Position numbers and translations under genes: made by a program. Positions 1-7,139 of a stretch of 8,929 nucleotides of DNA are shown one piece after another (the first letter of the stretch is position 1; each line of letters opens with the position of its first letter). Source of the stretch: an uncultured Mycoplasma sp. (GTDB lineage Bacteria; Bacillota_I; Bacilli_A; Mycoplasmatales; Metamycoplasmataceae); contig CASDWL010000052.1 in assembly GCA_949284615.1 (NCBI GenBank), positions 1 to 8,929 on the forward strand, given 5' to 3'. Under the pieces are notes generated by a model. It was not told the DNA's origin and searched no databases. It was given only the letters and a program-made list of their open reading frames with translations.

Positions 1-1
1 A

Positions 2-835
2 ATTATAAAAATAATTGCTGGTTTTTATGATGTTAAAGATGAAAATAACATAATTTATCGATTGAGAGCTAGTGGTTCATTAAGGGATAATAACATCAAT
101 CCTTTAGTTGGAGATTTTATAGAATTTAAAGATGATTCTCTTTTAATCAATGTTCTTCCTAGAAAAAATCTCTTAATTAGACCTAAAATTGCAAATATTG
201 ATCAAGTTATTATTGTAACATCATTAAATGAACCAAAATTTTCTTCTTTGTTACTAGATAAAATGCTAGCAACAATTGAAGTTCAATCAATTCCTGTAAT
301 AATTATATTTACAAAAAGTGATTTAGGAGATAATCAACCATATTATGATTATAAATCTCAAGGTTATGAATCTTTTTTAATAAATAATATTAATCTTGAA
401 AATCTAGATTTAATCAAAAATCAACTTAAAAATAAATTATCAGTTGTTACAGGCCAATCAGGTGCTGGTAAAACAACTTTACTAAACAATTTATTAAATA
501 TATCAAACAAAACTGGAGAAATTTCAAAAGCATTAAATAGAGGTAAACATACAACAAGAGTCATTGAGATGATTGAAAAAGAAGATATTAAAATAATAGA
601 TACTCCTGGTTTTAGTTCTTTAACAATAAATTTAACAAAGGAAGAATTATCAAAATCTTTTTTTGATTTTAAAAAATGATCTCAATTATGTGAGTTTACT
701 TCTTGTCTTCATTATAAAGAAAAAAAATGTGAAATAAAACTACAATTAGAAAATAAAAAATTATTAAAATCTAGATATGATAACTATATTAAAATGCTAT
801 TAGAAATATTGGAGAAACAAAAAACATCATGATAA
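2..835 (+). CDS. rsgA: Ribosome small subunit-dependent GTPase RsgA (5' end cut off by window)
   Basis: RsgA is a circularly permuted GTPase that acts late in 30S ribosomal subunit maturation. The frame is open from the first bases, and the N-terminal OB-fold part (IIKIIAGFY, then NPLVGDFIEF) is already in progress, so only a few residues and the start codon lie outside. GTPase motifs come in the permuted order typical of the family: G4 TKSD (nt 311-322), then the P-loop GQSGAGKTT (from about nt 452), the KHTTR switch (about nt 545-559) and G3 DTPGF (nt 599-613). The C-terminal zinc module is intact, with Cys at 689 and 704, His at 710 and Cys at 728. UGA codons at 677 and 830 read as Trp; under the standard code the zinc domain would be lost. 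277 residues are visible, close to full family length. The stop overlaps the start of rpe, so the two are probably co-transcribed. Confidence 0.95.
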
Positions 836-1479
836 AAAAACAAATTACACCATCTATCTTAAATATTGATAAAAAAAATAGAGTTAATGTTATTAATGAA
901 TTAATTGATATGGGTATTAAATGAATTCATTATGACATTATGGACAATAAATTTGTTCCTAATGAAGCTATTTCTATTGAAGAAATACAATCATTTAAAG
1001 ATAATTGCAAAAAACATTTATCTGATGCTCATTTAATGGTTGAAAATCCTTTTGAATATGCTCACCAATTAAAAGACTTTGTTACATGTTTAACAATACA
1101 TTATGAATCTTTTAAAAATGAAGAAGAAATAATTAAATTTATAAATGAATTTTCACACACTAATTGAATAGGTATAGCAATAAAACCATCAACCAATTTC
1201 AAAGAAATTCAACACATACTATATTTATTTGATTTAGTGTTGATTATGTCTGTTGAACCAGGTTTTGGAGGACAAACATTTATAGAGAATACTTATAAAA
1301 AAATTGAAGAAATTCATTCTTTTATTGAAATGGAAAAATTGCCCACAGTCATTCAAGTTGATGGTGGAATAAATAATTCTAATTCTAAAAAAATATTTAA
1401 ATATGGTTCATTGTTTAATGTTGTAGGAACATATTTAATAAACAATTTGAATAAAGATACATTAAAAAAATTAATTTAA
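829..1479 (+). CDS. rpe: Ribulose-phosphate 3-epimerase
   Basis: Rpe interconverts D-ribulose 5-phosphate and D-xylulose 5-phosphate in the cytosolic non-oxidative pentose phosphate pathway. The 216-residue product matches the usual family length. Visible motifs are PSIL at residues 8-11, the metal-site segment HYDIMDNKFVPN from residue 34 (His34 and Asp36 as ligands), DAHLMV with His68, the phosphate loop PGFGGQ at 144-149, and VDGGI with the second catalytic Asp at 178. The start at 829 gives the standard N-terminus and overlaps the end of rsgA by 7 bp. A GGAG at 811-814 may serve as ribosome binding site, although it is rather far from the start. Trp32 and a second Trp (nt 1165-1167) are UGA. 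The usual AGSAIF near the C-terminus is VGTYLI here, a conservative departure. rsgA followed by rpe is a common Firmicute/mollicute order. Confidence 0.95.
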
Positions 1480-1571
1480 ATATTCAATTAAAATTTATTA
1501 AATATTATGCTTGCTTTATTTAAAATTTACTAATTGTTATTAAATATATTTATATTTACACAATTAAAATA

Positions 1572-1580
1572 TGTTATAAT
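1572..1580 (+). promoter_or_regulatory. Extended -10 promoter for the 1593-3485 gene
   Basis: The sequence TGTTATAAT is a perfect TATAAT with an upstream TGN, as in extended -10 promoters. No convincing -35 lies at 16-18 bp (TTTACA at 1555-1560 is only 14 bp away). The predicted transcription start is about 1586-1588, only about 5-7 bases ahead of the ATG at 1593, and there is no Shine-Dalgarno. Transcript and translation starts would therefore nearly coincide. The rest of the 1480-1592 gap is AT-rich, with no clear terminator after rpe. Confidence 0.55.
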
Positions 1581-1592
1581 TTGTTAATTAAT

Positions 1593-3485
1593 ATGATAAA
1601 AAGTGAAAAATCAATTTTAGAGATTAAAAATGAAATTTGAAATACTCAAATTGGAAAAAATGTTAATATAGGAAAAGATTTTTCGGGAAGAGTAATTCAT
1701 AAAAATGATTATGAAAATTATGACTCTCCATATGGATGATCTTTAATTAATTTTGGAGATGATGAGTATTTAATTGCAAATATAGATTCTAAAAGGGAAT
1801 TTCCTAAAAATATAACTGAAAGAGAAAATGAAGAATTTATTGTTAACAATAAAATTTTTTCAGTTAAAAAAAATTCAACAGGTCAATGAGATATTAATTT
1901 AATTGAATATAAGAGTCATAATGTTGATAATAATGAAAATAAAGATATCATTTTTGAAACAGATGAATTAAATACAAAAAATGATGATGTAGATTCTCAA
2001 GATTTTATTAAACAACAAGAAAAAGAAATTAAAACTTTAGAATTACAATTAAGTCATTTAAAAGAAAATAATCAAAATATTCAAATAGAAAAAAATAATG
2101 AAAAATTAAGAAAATTAAGAAATGAAATTAGAAAAACAAAAGAATTAAATTTAATGCAAAAAAACACTATTGAAGATGATTATTTATATCATGACTATAC
2201 TTACTCAAATGATGATGATTTTGACTCAACTACAATTTTTCAAGATAAATATCCAAATAATAATGTAACAACAAACTACAACACAAATACAAATGATTTT
2301 TATTCAAATAATGTAATTCAACAACTAACAAAAAGATTAAATGAACAAACTCTTCAATTAGAAAGATTAAGATTAGATGAAAAAATTAATCAAATGAAAT
2401 TAGAAAATTTAGAATATATGGATACCAAAGAAATTAACAATAATATTAAAAATAACAATATTAATAATAACATCAATAACAACAATATCAATAACATTGA
2501 TTATAATCAAAATAGTGGTTTGCATAATCTTGCTTTAAAACAATGAGAAGTGCAATTTGGAGATAAGAACTTTGGAATTGATTTTGCTAATAAGATTGTT
2601 TTAAAAGATAAATTTGCATCTAATGTAGAAGGTGGTTGAAATATTGATTATTTTGATGAGAATTCATCAAGTATTTATATTGCTTCAACACTATCAATTG
2701 AAAAAAGAGCAGGCAGAAAAAAATTTGTAATTGAAAATAATGAATATAACATTATTAATAATGGTGATGATAAATGAGAAATAGTTGCAACACCTTTAAA
2801 TGGAATTAATTTTAATTATTCAACCAAAAAGATTACTAATATTGCCTCTATTATAAAGCCAAACCAAAATGCTGTTTTTAATGGTTACTATGAAACATAT
2901 TCATCATTACTAATCAACTTAGAAAATTTTCCATTAATTTATATATCTAAATTTGAGCAATTTTTGAAAGACTCTTTAAAAGATTTATCAATTTTTAAAG
3001 ATGTATTTATTTACTCAAATGAAAATTTATACAGAAATAATTTATCAGATATAAGTTGTTATGCAAGAATATTCTTTAAAACACCTTCAGCAAAAAAAGA
3101 AATAGAAGTATTAATGGTATCAATATCTCTAAAAAAAGGATTATTGAAATTTGTAGATAATTTTAGACATATATCAGAAAATAAACAATTGATCTATTTT
3201 TCAATGTTCTTATATAATCATCAAAAACGTTTAAAATTCGTGCAAGCTGAAACAAATTTTGAATTATTAAAACATCATCCAATTCCTTTGAGAATTCCAA
3301 AAAATACATTAATTATTGATTCTGAATACAATGCAACATTAAAATTCCATGAAAATAATTTATGAAAAAAATTGAAGCCTTATTCACTAGATTACAATGG
3401 AAATGTTTATTATATTTGTAATATCGATTTTGATAAAATAGATGTTACTTTTGATAATGAATATGATAATTATTTTAAAAAATAA
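1593..3485 (+). CDS. Hypothetical protein with duplicated N-terminal domain, coiled coils and Asn-rich linker
   Basis: Function unknown. The 630-residue reading frame is continuous when UGA is Trp; its seven UGA codons would otherwise split it. Residues 16-101 and 318-397 are diverged copies of one domain. They share spaced W, Q, G, IG/FG, DF, GW, F, IA, F and NN positions and a closing W-[DE]-I. Between them lie a charged coiled-coil stretch (about 130-187), an acidic Asp/Tyr/Asn-rich part (about 190-235), a second Leu-rich coiled coil (about 238-275) and an Asn/Ile repeat (281-302). Residues 400-630 form a mixed alpha/beta-looking region I do not recognise. There is no signal peptide or membrane segment, so it is probably cytoplasmic. 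The pattern around GW in each copy recalls, from memory, an HNH-type fold without its Asp-His pair; this is a weak inference. A scaffold or cytoskeleton-like role would fit the coiled coils but is not shown. It has its own promoter and converges on rsmE with a 4-bp gap. Confidence 0.85.
2433..2498 (+). repeat. In-frame Asn/Ile low-complexity repeat
   Basis: This is a run of AAT/AAC and ATT/ATC codons giving a quasi-repeated N-N-N-I pattern at residues 281-302 of the hypothetical protein. It sits between the second coiled coil and the second copy of the duplicated domain and probably acts as a flexible linker. The codons alternate AAT and AAC, so it is not a pure DNA microsatellite, but it could still change length in steps of three bases. 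Confidence 0.8.
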
Positions 3486-3489
3486 ATTG

Positions 3490-4164
3490 TTATTTTATAA
3501 TTCTTGACAATAAATATAATGAAGATGTCTCAGATCTCAATATCCTTTTTCCTAATGAAATAGGTTTAACATTATTTTCAATTGCTTTATCTATTTCATT
3601 TTCATCAAATCCACCCTCAGGTCCTACAAAAAATGCTACATCAGATTCAAATAACATGTTTTCACAACTAGAATTATTTTTCTCATGAGCAATATATTTA
3701 TTTTTTAAATCTAATTTTATTGCATCTTCAAATTTAATAACTTCATGTATATTAATAATAATATTTCTAAAAGATTGTTCAGAAGCATTTTTTGCAATTT
3801 CATAAAATCTATCTTTTTTTGCCTTGATTTGCTGCAAATATTTACTATTAACATTTTTAGAAATAACAGGAAAAAAATCTGTAACACCTAATTCTACAGC
3901 CTTTTGAATTAATCATTCAAATCTTTTTATATTGATAATTGCGGCAAATAAATACACTTTTCCTTTAAACTCATTATTAATATCTGTTTTTTTATCTATA
4001 ATTGCATAATTGTTTTCAACATGACATAAATAAAATTCATTATTATAAATACAATAAATTTTTTCGTTTTTATTTAATCTTAAAACTTTTATATGATCTA
4101 ATATCTTTTTATCCAATTCAAATTTTTGATCATCAATTTTTCTAGATACAAAAAAACGATACAT
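3490..4164 (-). CDS. rsmE: 16S rRNA (uracil1498-N3)-methyltransferase RsmE
   Basis: RsmE is a SPOUT-class enzyme that uses SAM to methylate N3 of U1498 of 16S rRNA in assembled 30S subunits. The 224-residue product starts MYRFFV, as in the family, with an N-terminal PUA-like RNA-binding part (about 1-70). The knotted catalytic domain follows: QKAVELGV (about 87-94), SEQSFR at 128-133, the SAM-site GPEGGF at 181-186 and LGKRILRSET at 204-213. An in-frame UGA at residue 84 (nt 3915-3913 on this strand) is Trp, in the usual W-L-I-Q-K-A context. No Shine-Dalgarno is visible before the ATG, and a TATAAT only 6 bp upstream suggests a near-leaderless transcript. It is divergent from the flavoprotein gene and convergent with the 1593-3485 gene. 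It makes SAH, which the mtnN product in this window removes. Confidence 0.95.
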
Positions 4165-4170
4165 TAAATT

Positions 4171-4176
4171 ATTATA
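4171..4176 (-). promoter_or_regulatory. Likely -10 element for rsmE
   Basis: On the minus strand this is a perfect TATAAT whose end lies 6 bases before the rsmE ATG at 4164. The predicted start of transcription falls at or next to the ATG, which would give a leaderless message. No clear -35 is present, and the whole gap is AT-rich, so a chance match is possible. Confidence 0.4.
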
Positions 4177-4182
4177 ATCTTT

Positions 4183-4191
4183 TGTTATAAT
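4183..4191 (+). promoter_or_regulatory. Extended -10 promoter for the flavoprotein gene
   Basis: The sequence TGTTATAAT is identical to the element at 1572-1580. It would start transcription near 4197-4199, giving a leader of about 30 bases. That leader carries AGGAA at 4216-4220, 8 bases before the ATG at 4229, as a weak ribosome binding site. A second TATAAT lies at 4173-4178. A good -35 is not evident. Confidence 0.5.
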
Positions 4192-4228
4192 TTTTTTATA
4201 AAAATTAACATAAATAGGAATATTTTAA

Positions 4229-5656
4229 ATGAACTTTAAAAAGAATAAATTCTCAAAATCAAATAAAAATAATATCAAAGAAAAATTTGATGTTGTTGTT
4301 ATAGGTGGGGGGCAAACAGGTTTAATTTTAGCTTCTCAATTAATAAAAAAAGAAGTAAAAACATTAGTAATAGATAAAGATGATATTGGGATCAAAACAT
4401 CTTTGGATTTAAGAAATTTTACAAAAATAATTAAAAGAATAATTAATAGACAAGAAGATCCTAAAAAAATATTATCTACTTTACCTGAAAGAATCAAATT
4501 TATTAACAAAGAACAAAATTTAGAATTAACAACACCTTTAAAATCAAATTCTTTTTTTCATTTTAAAAAGGGAAATGTAGAAAAAATAGATGAATATTCT
4601 TTATTGCTTAATGGTGAAGAATATGGATTTAAAAAATTAATTTTTGCAACAGGATCATATTTTACTGAACCTGATCATAATCTTTATCCAAATCTTGAAA
4701 GAAATATGTATTTAAATTTAAATGAAATTTCTAAAATTAATACATTTTACTCTTCAGTAGCTATATATGGAACAAACATACAATCTCTAGAATTAGCATA
4801 TGCATTTTCTTTATTAGGAACTAATGTTTATCTTTTTGATGAAAATGTTAATCCATTTAACAATTTTGATGATGATTTAGAATATGTATTAAAAAATGAT
4901 TTTTCAAATGACAAAATAACATGATGCTTAGAATCTAAAATAACCAATCATATTAAAGTTTCAGATTCAAAAATAAGAATTAATTTTACCTCTCAAAATC
5001 AAGAAAGATATATTGAAGTTGAAAAAATCATTGTAACTAATAATCAAAAAAGTGAAATAAGAAATTTAAATACTAGATATGAATTAGAATTAAATTCTAA
5101 AGGTTCAATAATAATTGATAATTCATTTAAAGTAAAAAATAATCCAACTTATTATGCTGTTGGAGATGCCAATGGGATTAAATTTATATCTTCATATGCA
5201 AACTCTCAAGCTGTTACTTTATCTAGAATATTAACATCAAGCAAAGCTCCAAAATTTTCACTATATAATATAGGTTTTACAATTGACATAAATCCCCAAA
5301 TTTGTTTTTATGGTATGAATAAACAAGATTTAAATTTTTATAATATTAAATTCAATGAATTTATTTATGACTTCAATCATGAATTAAATTCAAAATTATT
5401 TGCGCATAAGTCTAGATTAAAAATATTTACTAATGAAAAACATGAAATATTAGGTGTTTTTCTATATGGACACAAAATTAAAGAACTATTATCAATTTTT
5501 ATATTAGCTTCAGCTAATAAAATTAAGTTTCATAAATTAGCAAATTTAGGATTCTCTTTTTATTCAAAATCTGAATTTATTCGAGGTGCTGCCATAGAAT
5601 ATGAACTTGAATTTGTTGGATTAAATAATAAAATTAAAAAAATTAAAAGAAAATAA
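4229..5656 (+). CDS. FAD-dependent disulfide-reductase-like flavoprotein lacking redox cysteines
   Basis: The 475-residue product has the three-part layout of the dihydrolipoamide dehydrogenase/mercuric reductase family. First comes an N-terminal FAD Rossmann motif IGGGQTG (about residues 25-31) with LVIDKD ending the next strand. The central region has ATGS and the C-terminal FAD-phosphate motif AVGDANG. The end is a dimerisation-like domain containing HEILGVFLYG and KELLSIFILAS. Key residues are missing. Where family members have C-x4-C after the first Rossmann unit, this protein has IGIKTSLDLRNF with no cysteine. The NAD-binding GxGxxG is reduced to YGTNIQS, and the C-terminal His-Pro...Glu active-site loop is replaced by GFSFYSKSEF. 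FAD binding seems possible, but classical NAD(P)H-to-disulfide transfer does not. The first ~18 residues are a Lys/Asn-rich extension. One in-frame UGA (4922-4924) is Trp. Its role is unknown; it may be structural or a single-cofactor oxidase. It may be co-transcribed with the gene 28 bp downstream. Confidence 0.85.
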
Positions 5657-5672
5657 TTGTTTATATTTATTT

Positions 5673-5678
5673 AAGGAG
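5673..5678 (+). promoter_or_regulatory. Strong Shine-Dalgarno of the 5685 gene
   Basis: AAGGAG lies 6 bases before the ATG at 5685. It is the only near-perfect ribosome binding site seen in the window and fixes the start of the small basic protein. The 28-bp gap after the flavoprotein stop shows no promoter or terminator, so the two genes are probably in one transcript. Confidence 0.75.
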
Positions 5679-5684
5679 TGTTTT

Positions 5685-6245
5685 ATGAAATTTATATGAA
5701 AAAAATGATTTAAAAAAATAAAAAAAGATAAAACTAAAACTAAAGAAATTAAAAGACCTAGAAATTCTTATGATATTTATAATCAAAATGAAACACTAAC
5801 ATTACAAACAGACTTAGATAAAGACTTAATCGCTTATAATTCTCAAAATGATGACTTGAATGATGAAAGTCAAAGCATGAAGTTAATTGCTGAAAGCGAA
5901 GAACAAAAAGACCAAAATGATAATATAGTTAAAAATAATGAATCAGAAAAAAAACTAAAAACTTTTACTTCTACAGTAAAAATAAATAGAAATCCAAAAT
6001 CTAAAATTAATAAGAATTCATTAATTTACTTTATTTATGAAAAAAATGACAAAAATAAAAATGTATCATCTTGACAAGTAAAGAAAGAAAATGGTTCAAA
6101 AGCTTTAAAAACATGTAAAACTAAAGAAGAAACTATTGAATTTATAAAAAATAATAAATCAACTAAAAATAAATCTGTTACATGTCATATTAAAAACAAA
6201 AATGGAAAAATTGAAGAAACTATTATTATTGATCCAGGGAAATAA
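5685..6245 (+). CDS. Small basic protein, possible DUF2188-like C-terminal domain
   Basis: No function is assigned. The 186-residue product begins with a strongly basic, aromatic stretch (KFIWKKWFKKIKK) whose Trp5, Trp8 and Phe9 would line one face of an amphipathic helix. It is followed by more Lys/Arg, then an acidic, Asn/Gln-rich and probably disordered middle (about 35-95). The last ~80 residues look folded. They contain IYFIYEK, then SSWQVKKENGSKALKTCKTK, EETIEFIKNN and CHIKNKNGKIEE. This order (Trp-x-Val, then Gly-x-x-Lys-Ala, then Thr-Lys-Glu-Glu and a helix, then N-G-K-I) resembles the DUF2188 (YdaT-type) domain, recalled from memory. Trp5, Trp8 and Trp130 are all UGA. It has no signal peptide. 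The basic N-terminus might hold it to the membrane or to nucleic acid. The downstream engB starts 11 bp after its stop. Confidence 0.8.
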
Positions 6246-6256
6246 AATAATATAAT

Positions 6257-6808
6257 ATGTGAAAATTTATTAAATCATCTTCTAACAAAGATAATTGATT
6301 AAATCATAATAATAAAGAAATTTGCTTTATTGGAAGATCTAATGTAGGAAAATCTTCTTTAATTAATGCTTTAGCAAATAATAATAAATTAGCAAAAACA
6401 TCAAAAATGCCAGGAAGAACTCAATTAATAAATTATTTTCAAAATGAAAATGGGTTAATAATAGTCGACTTACCTGGATATGGATATGCAAATGTTTCAA
6501 TAAGAATTCAAGAAGAAATGTTTGGTATGATTGATCAATATTTTAAAGAAAATAAACCAGAATTTGTCTTCTTATTGATTGATTCTAGACATGGGATAAC
6601 TGAAAAAGATAATCAAATTATTCGACATTTAATTAATCTAAAACATAATTTAGTTTTCATTTTGACAAAAACAGATAAAGCTAAACAAAGTGAAATTGCA
6701 AAAAATATACAAAATGATTATTTTTCTATTTATCCATTTTTTAAATCTTCTATAAACAACAGCAAATTAATACACGATATTAAACAATTTATTAATAAAA
6801 TTCAATAA
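6257..6808 (+). CDS. engB: Ribosome biogenesis GTP-binding protein EngB (YihA/YsxC)
   Basis: EngB is an essential small GTPase that assists late 50S ribosomal subunit assembly. The 183-residue product carries all GTPase motifs: the P-loop GRSNVGKSS at 26-34, PGRTQ with the switch I Thr at 55, DLPGYGYA at 71-78, TKTDK at 137-141, and a C-terminal SS at the G5 position. MWKFIKS at the N-terminus fits mycoplasma EngB. The second codon and residue 14 are UGA and read as Trp, so under the standard code the gene would appear to start at the internal Met51 and lose its P-loop. The start lies 11 bp after the preceding stop with no Shine-Dalgarno, so it is probably translated from the same transcript. 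The 3' end runs straight into a terminator hairpin whose first base is the last base of the stop codon. Confidence 0.95.
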
Positions 6809-6830
6809 AAAACACACATTGTGTGTTTTT
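6808..6830. terminator. Bidirectional terminator shared by engB (+) and rnpB (-)
   Basis: A perfect 10-bp stem (6808-6817 pairing with 6821-6830) closes a 3-base ATT loop. Its core is CACAC/GTGTG and its outer pairs are A-T. The outer arms provide a U-run in either direction: five U at the end of the plus-strand hairpin and six for the minus strand. It separates two converging genes with essentially no spare sequence. Confidence 0.85.
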
Positions 6831-7124
6831 GCATCTATAAGCCGCGTTCTGTTCTCTAAAAGAGCGTCAATTATTTATCTAAATTTATTTTCATAAATTT
6901 TTAATTCTCTGTTCATTTCCTTTGAATTAATTCCCTTACCAAAATTTAGGTTTCTAGCTTGTGGAGTTTACCGCGTTTCACTCTAAATTAATAGTCTCGT
7001 CTCTGTGGCACTAGTCGTCTAAGCTTGAATTTATTAGATTCAACACAATCACTACAAACATCTCAGTTTGTGCTAGCGCGGACTTTCCTCTATATTTTAT
7101 AAATATAGCAATTGACCAATGCAT
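6831..7124 (-). ncRNA. rnpB: RNase P RNA (compact B-type)
   Basis: This is the catalytic RNA subunit of RNase P, which removes 5' leaders from precursor tRNAs. Reading the minus strand from about 7124, the conserved landmarks come in order. An A/U-rich P3 hairpin (7108-7090, 8 bp) runs into GAGGAAAGTCC (7090-7080). Next come CTGAGATG, then GTGCCACAGAGACGA (about 7011-6997), then GAAACGCGGTAAACTCC (about 6979-6963), then a P15 loop with TTTTGGTAAGGG, whose GGU pairs with the tRNA CCA end. The 3' side has ACAGAACGCGGCTTA (6851-6838). The ends GCAUUGGU and AUAGAUGC can pair as P1. At about 294 nt it is much shorter than the roughly 400 nt of Bacillus-type RNAs. The P12 region is cut to a few bases, as I recall for the very small Mycoplasma fermentans RNA. 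Ends are estimated from P1 pairing and the promoter position. Confidence 0.95.
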
Positions 7125-7129
7125 AAATT

Positions 7130-7135
7130 ATTATA
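7130..7135 (-). promoter_or_regulatory. Likely -10 element of rnpB
   Basis: On the minus strand TATAAT ends 6 bases before the predicted 5' end of RNase P RNA, which is the expected spacing if transcription starts at the base of P1. It lies in the short gap after the mtnN stop, so rnpB can be transcribed on its own or by read-through from mtnN. No good -35 is visible. Confidence 0.55.
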
Positions 7136-7139
7136 TTAT

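Noticed and set aside
1480..1592. Possible rpe terminator in the gap
   Set aside because: AT-rich direct repeats such as AAATATT occur, but I found no stable stem followed by a U-run, so no terminator is called.
2433..2498. Repetitive AAT/AAC/ATT block considered as a CRISPR-like or regulatory repeat array
   Set aside because: There are no regular spacers or conserved repeat unit. It is in frame inside a coding region and encodes an Asn-rich linker.
1593..3485. A cluster of short broken frames suggesting a pseudogene
   Set aside because: All interruptions are TGA in one constant frame, read as Trp in this organism. There is no frameshift and no TAA/TAG before 3483.
4229..5656. Calling the flavoprotein dihydrolipoamide dehydrogenase (pdhD/lpdA)
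   Set aside because: The CxxxxC redox pair and catalytic His are absent and no pyruvate dehydrogenase genes are nearby, so the enzyme name would be misleading.
6831..7124. Non-coding block considered as a riboswitch leader or a degenerate gene
   Set aside because: The conserved blocks GAGGAAAGTCC, ACGCGGTAAA and ACAGAAxGCGGCTTA on the minus strand identify it as RNase P RNA.
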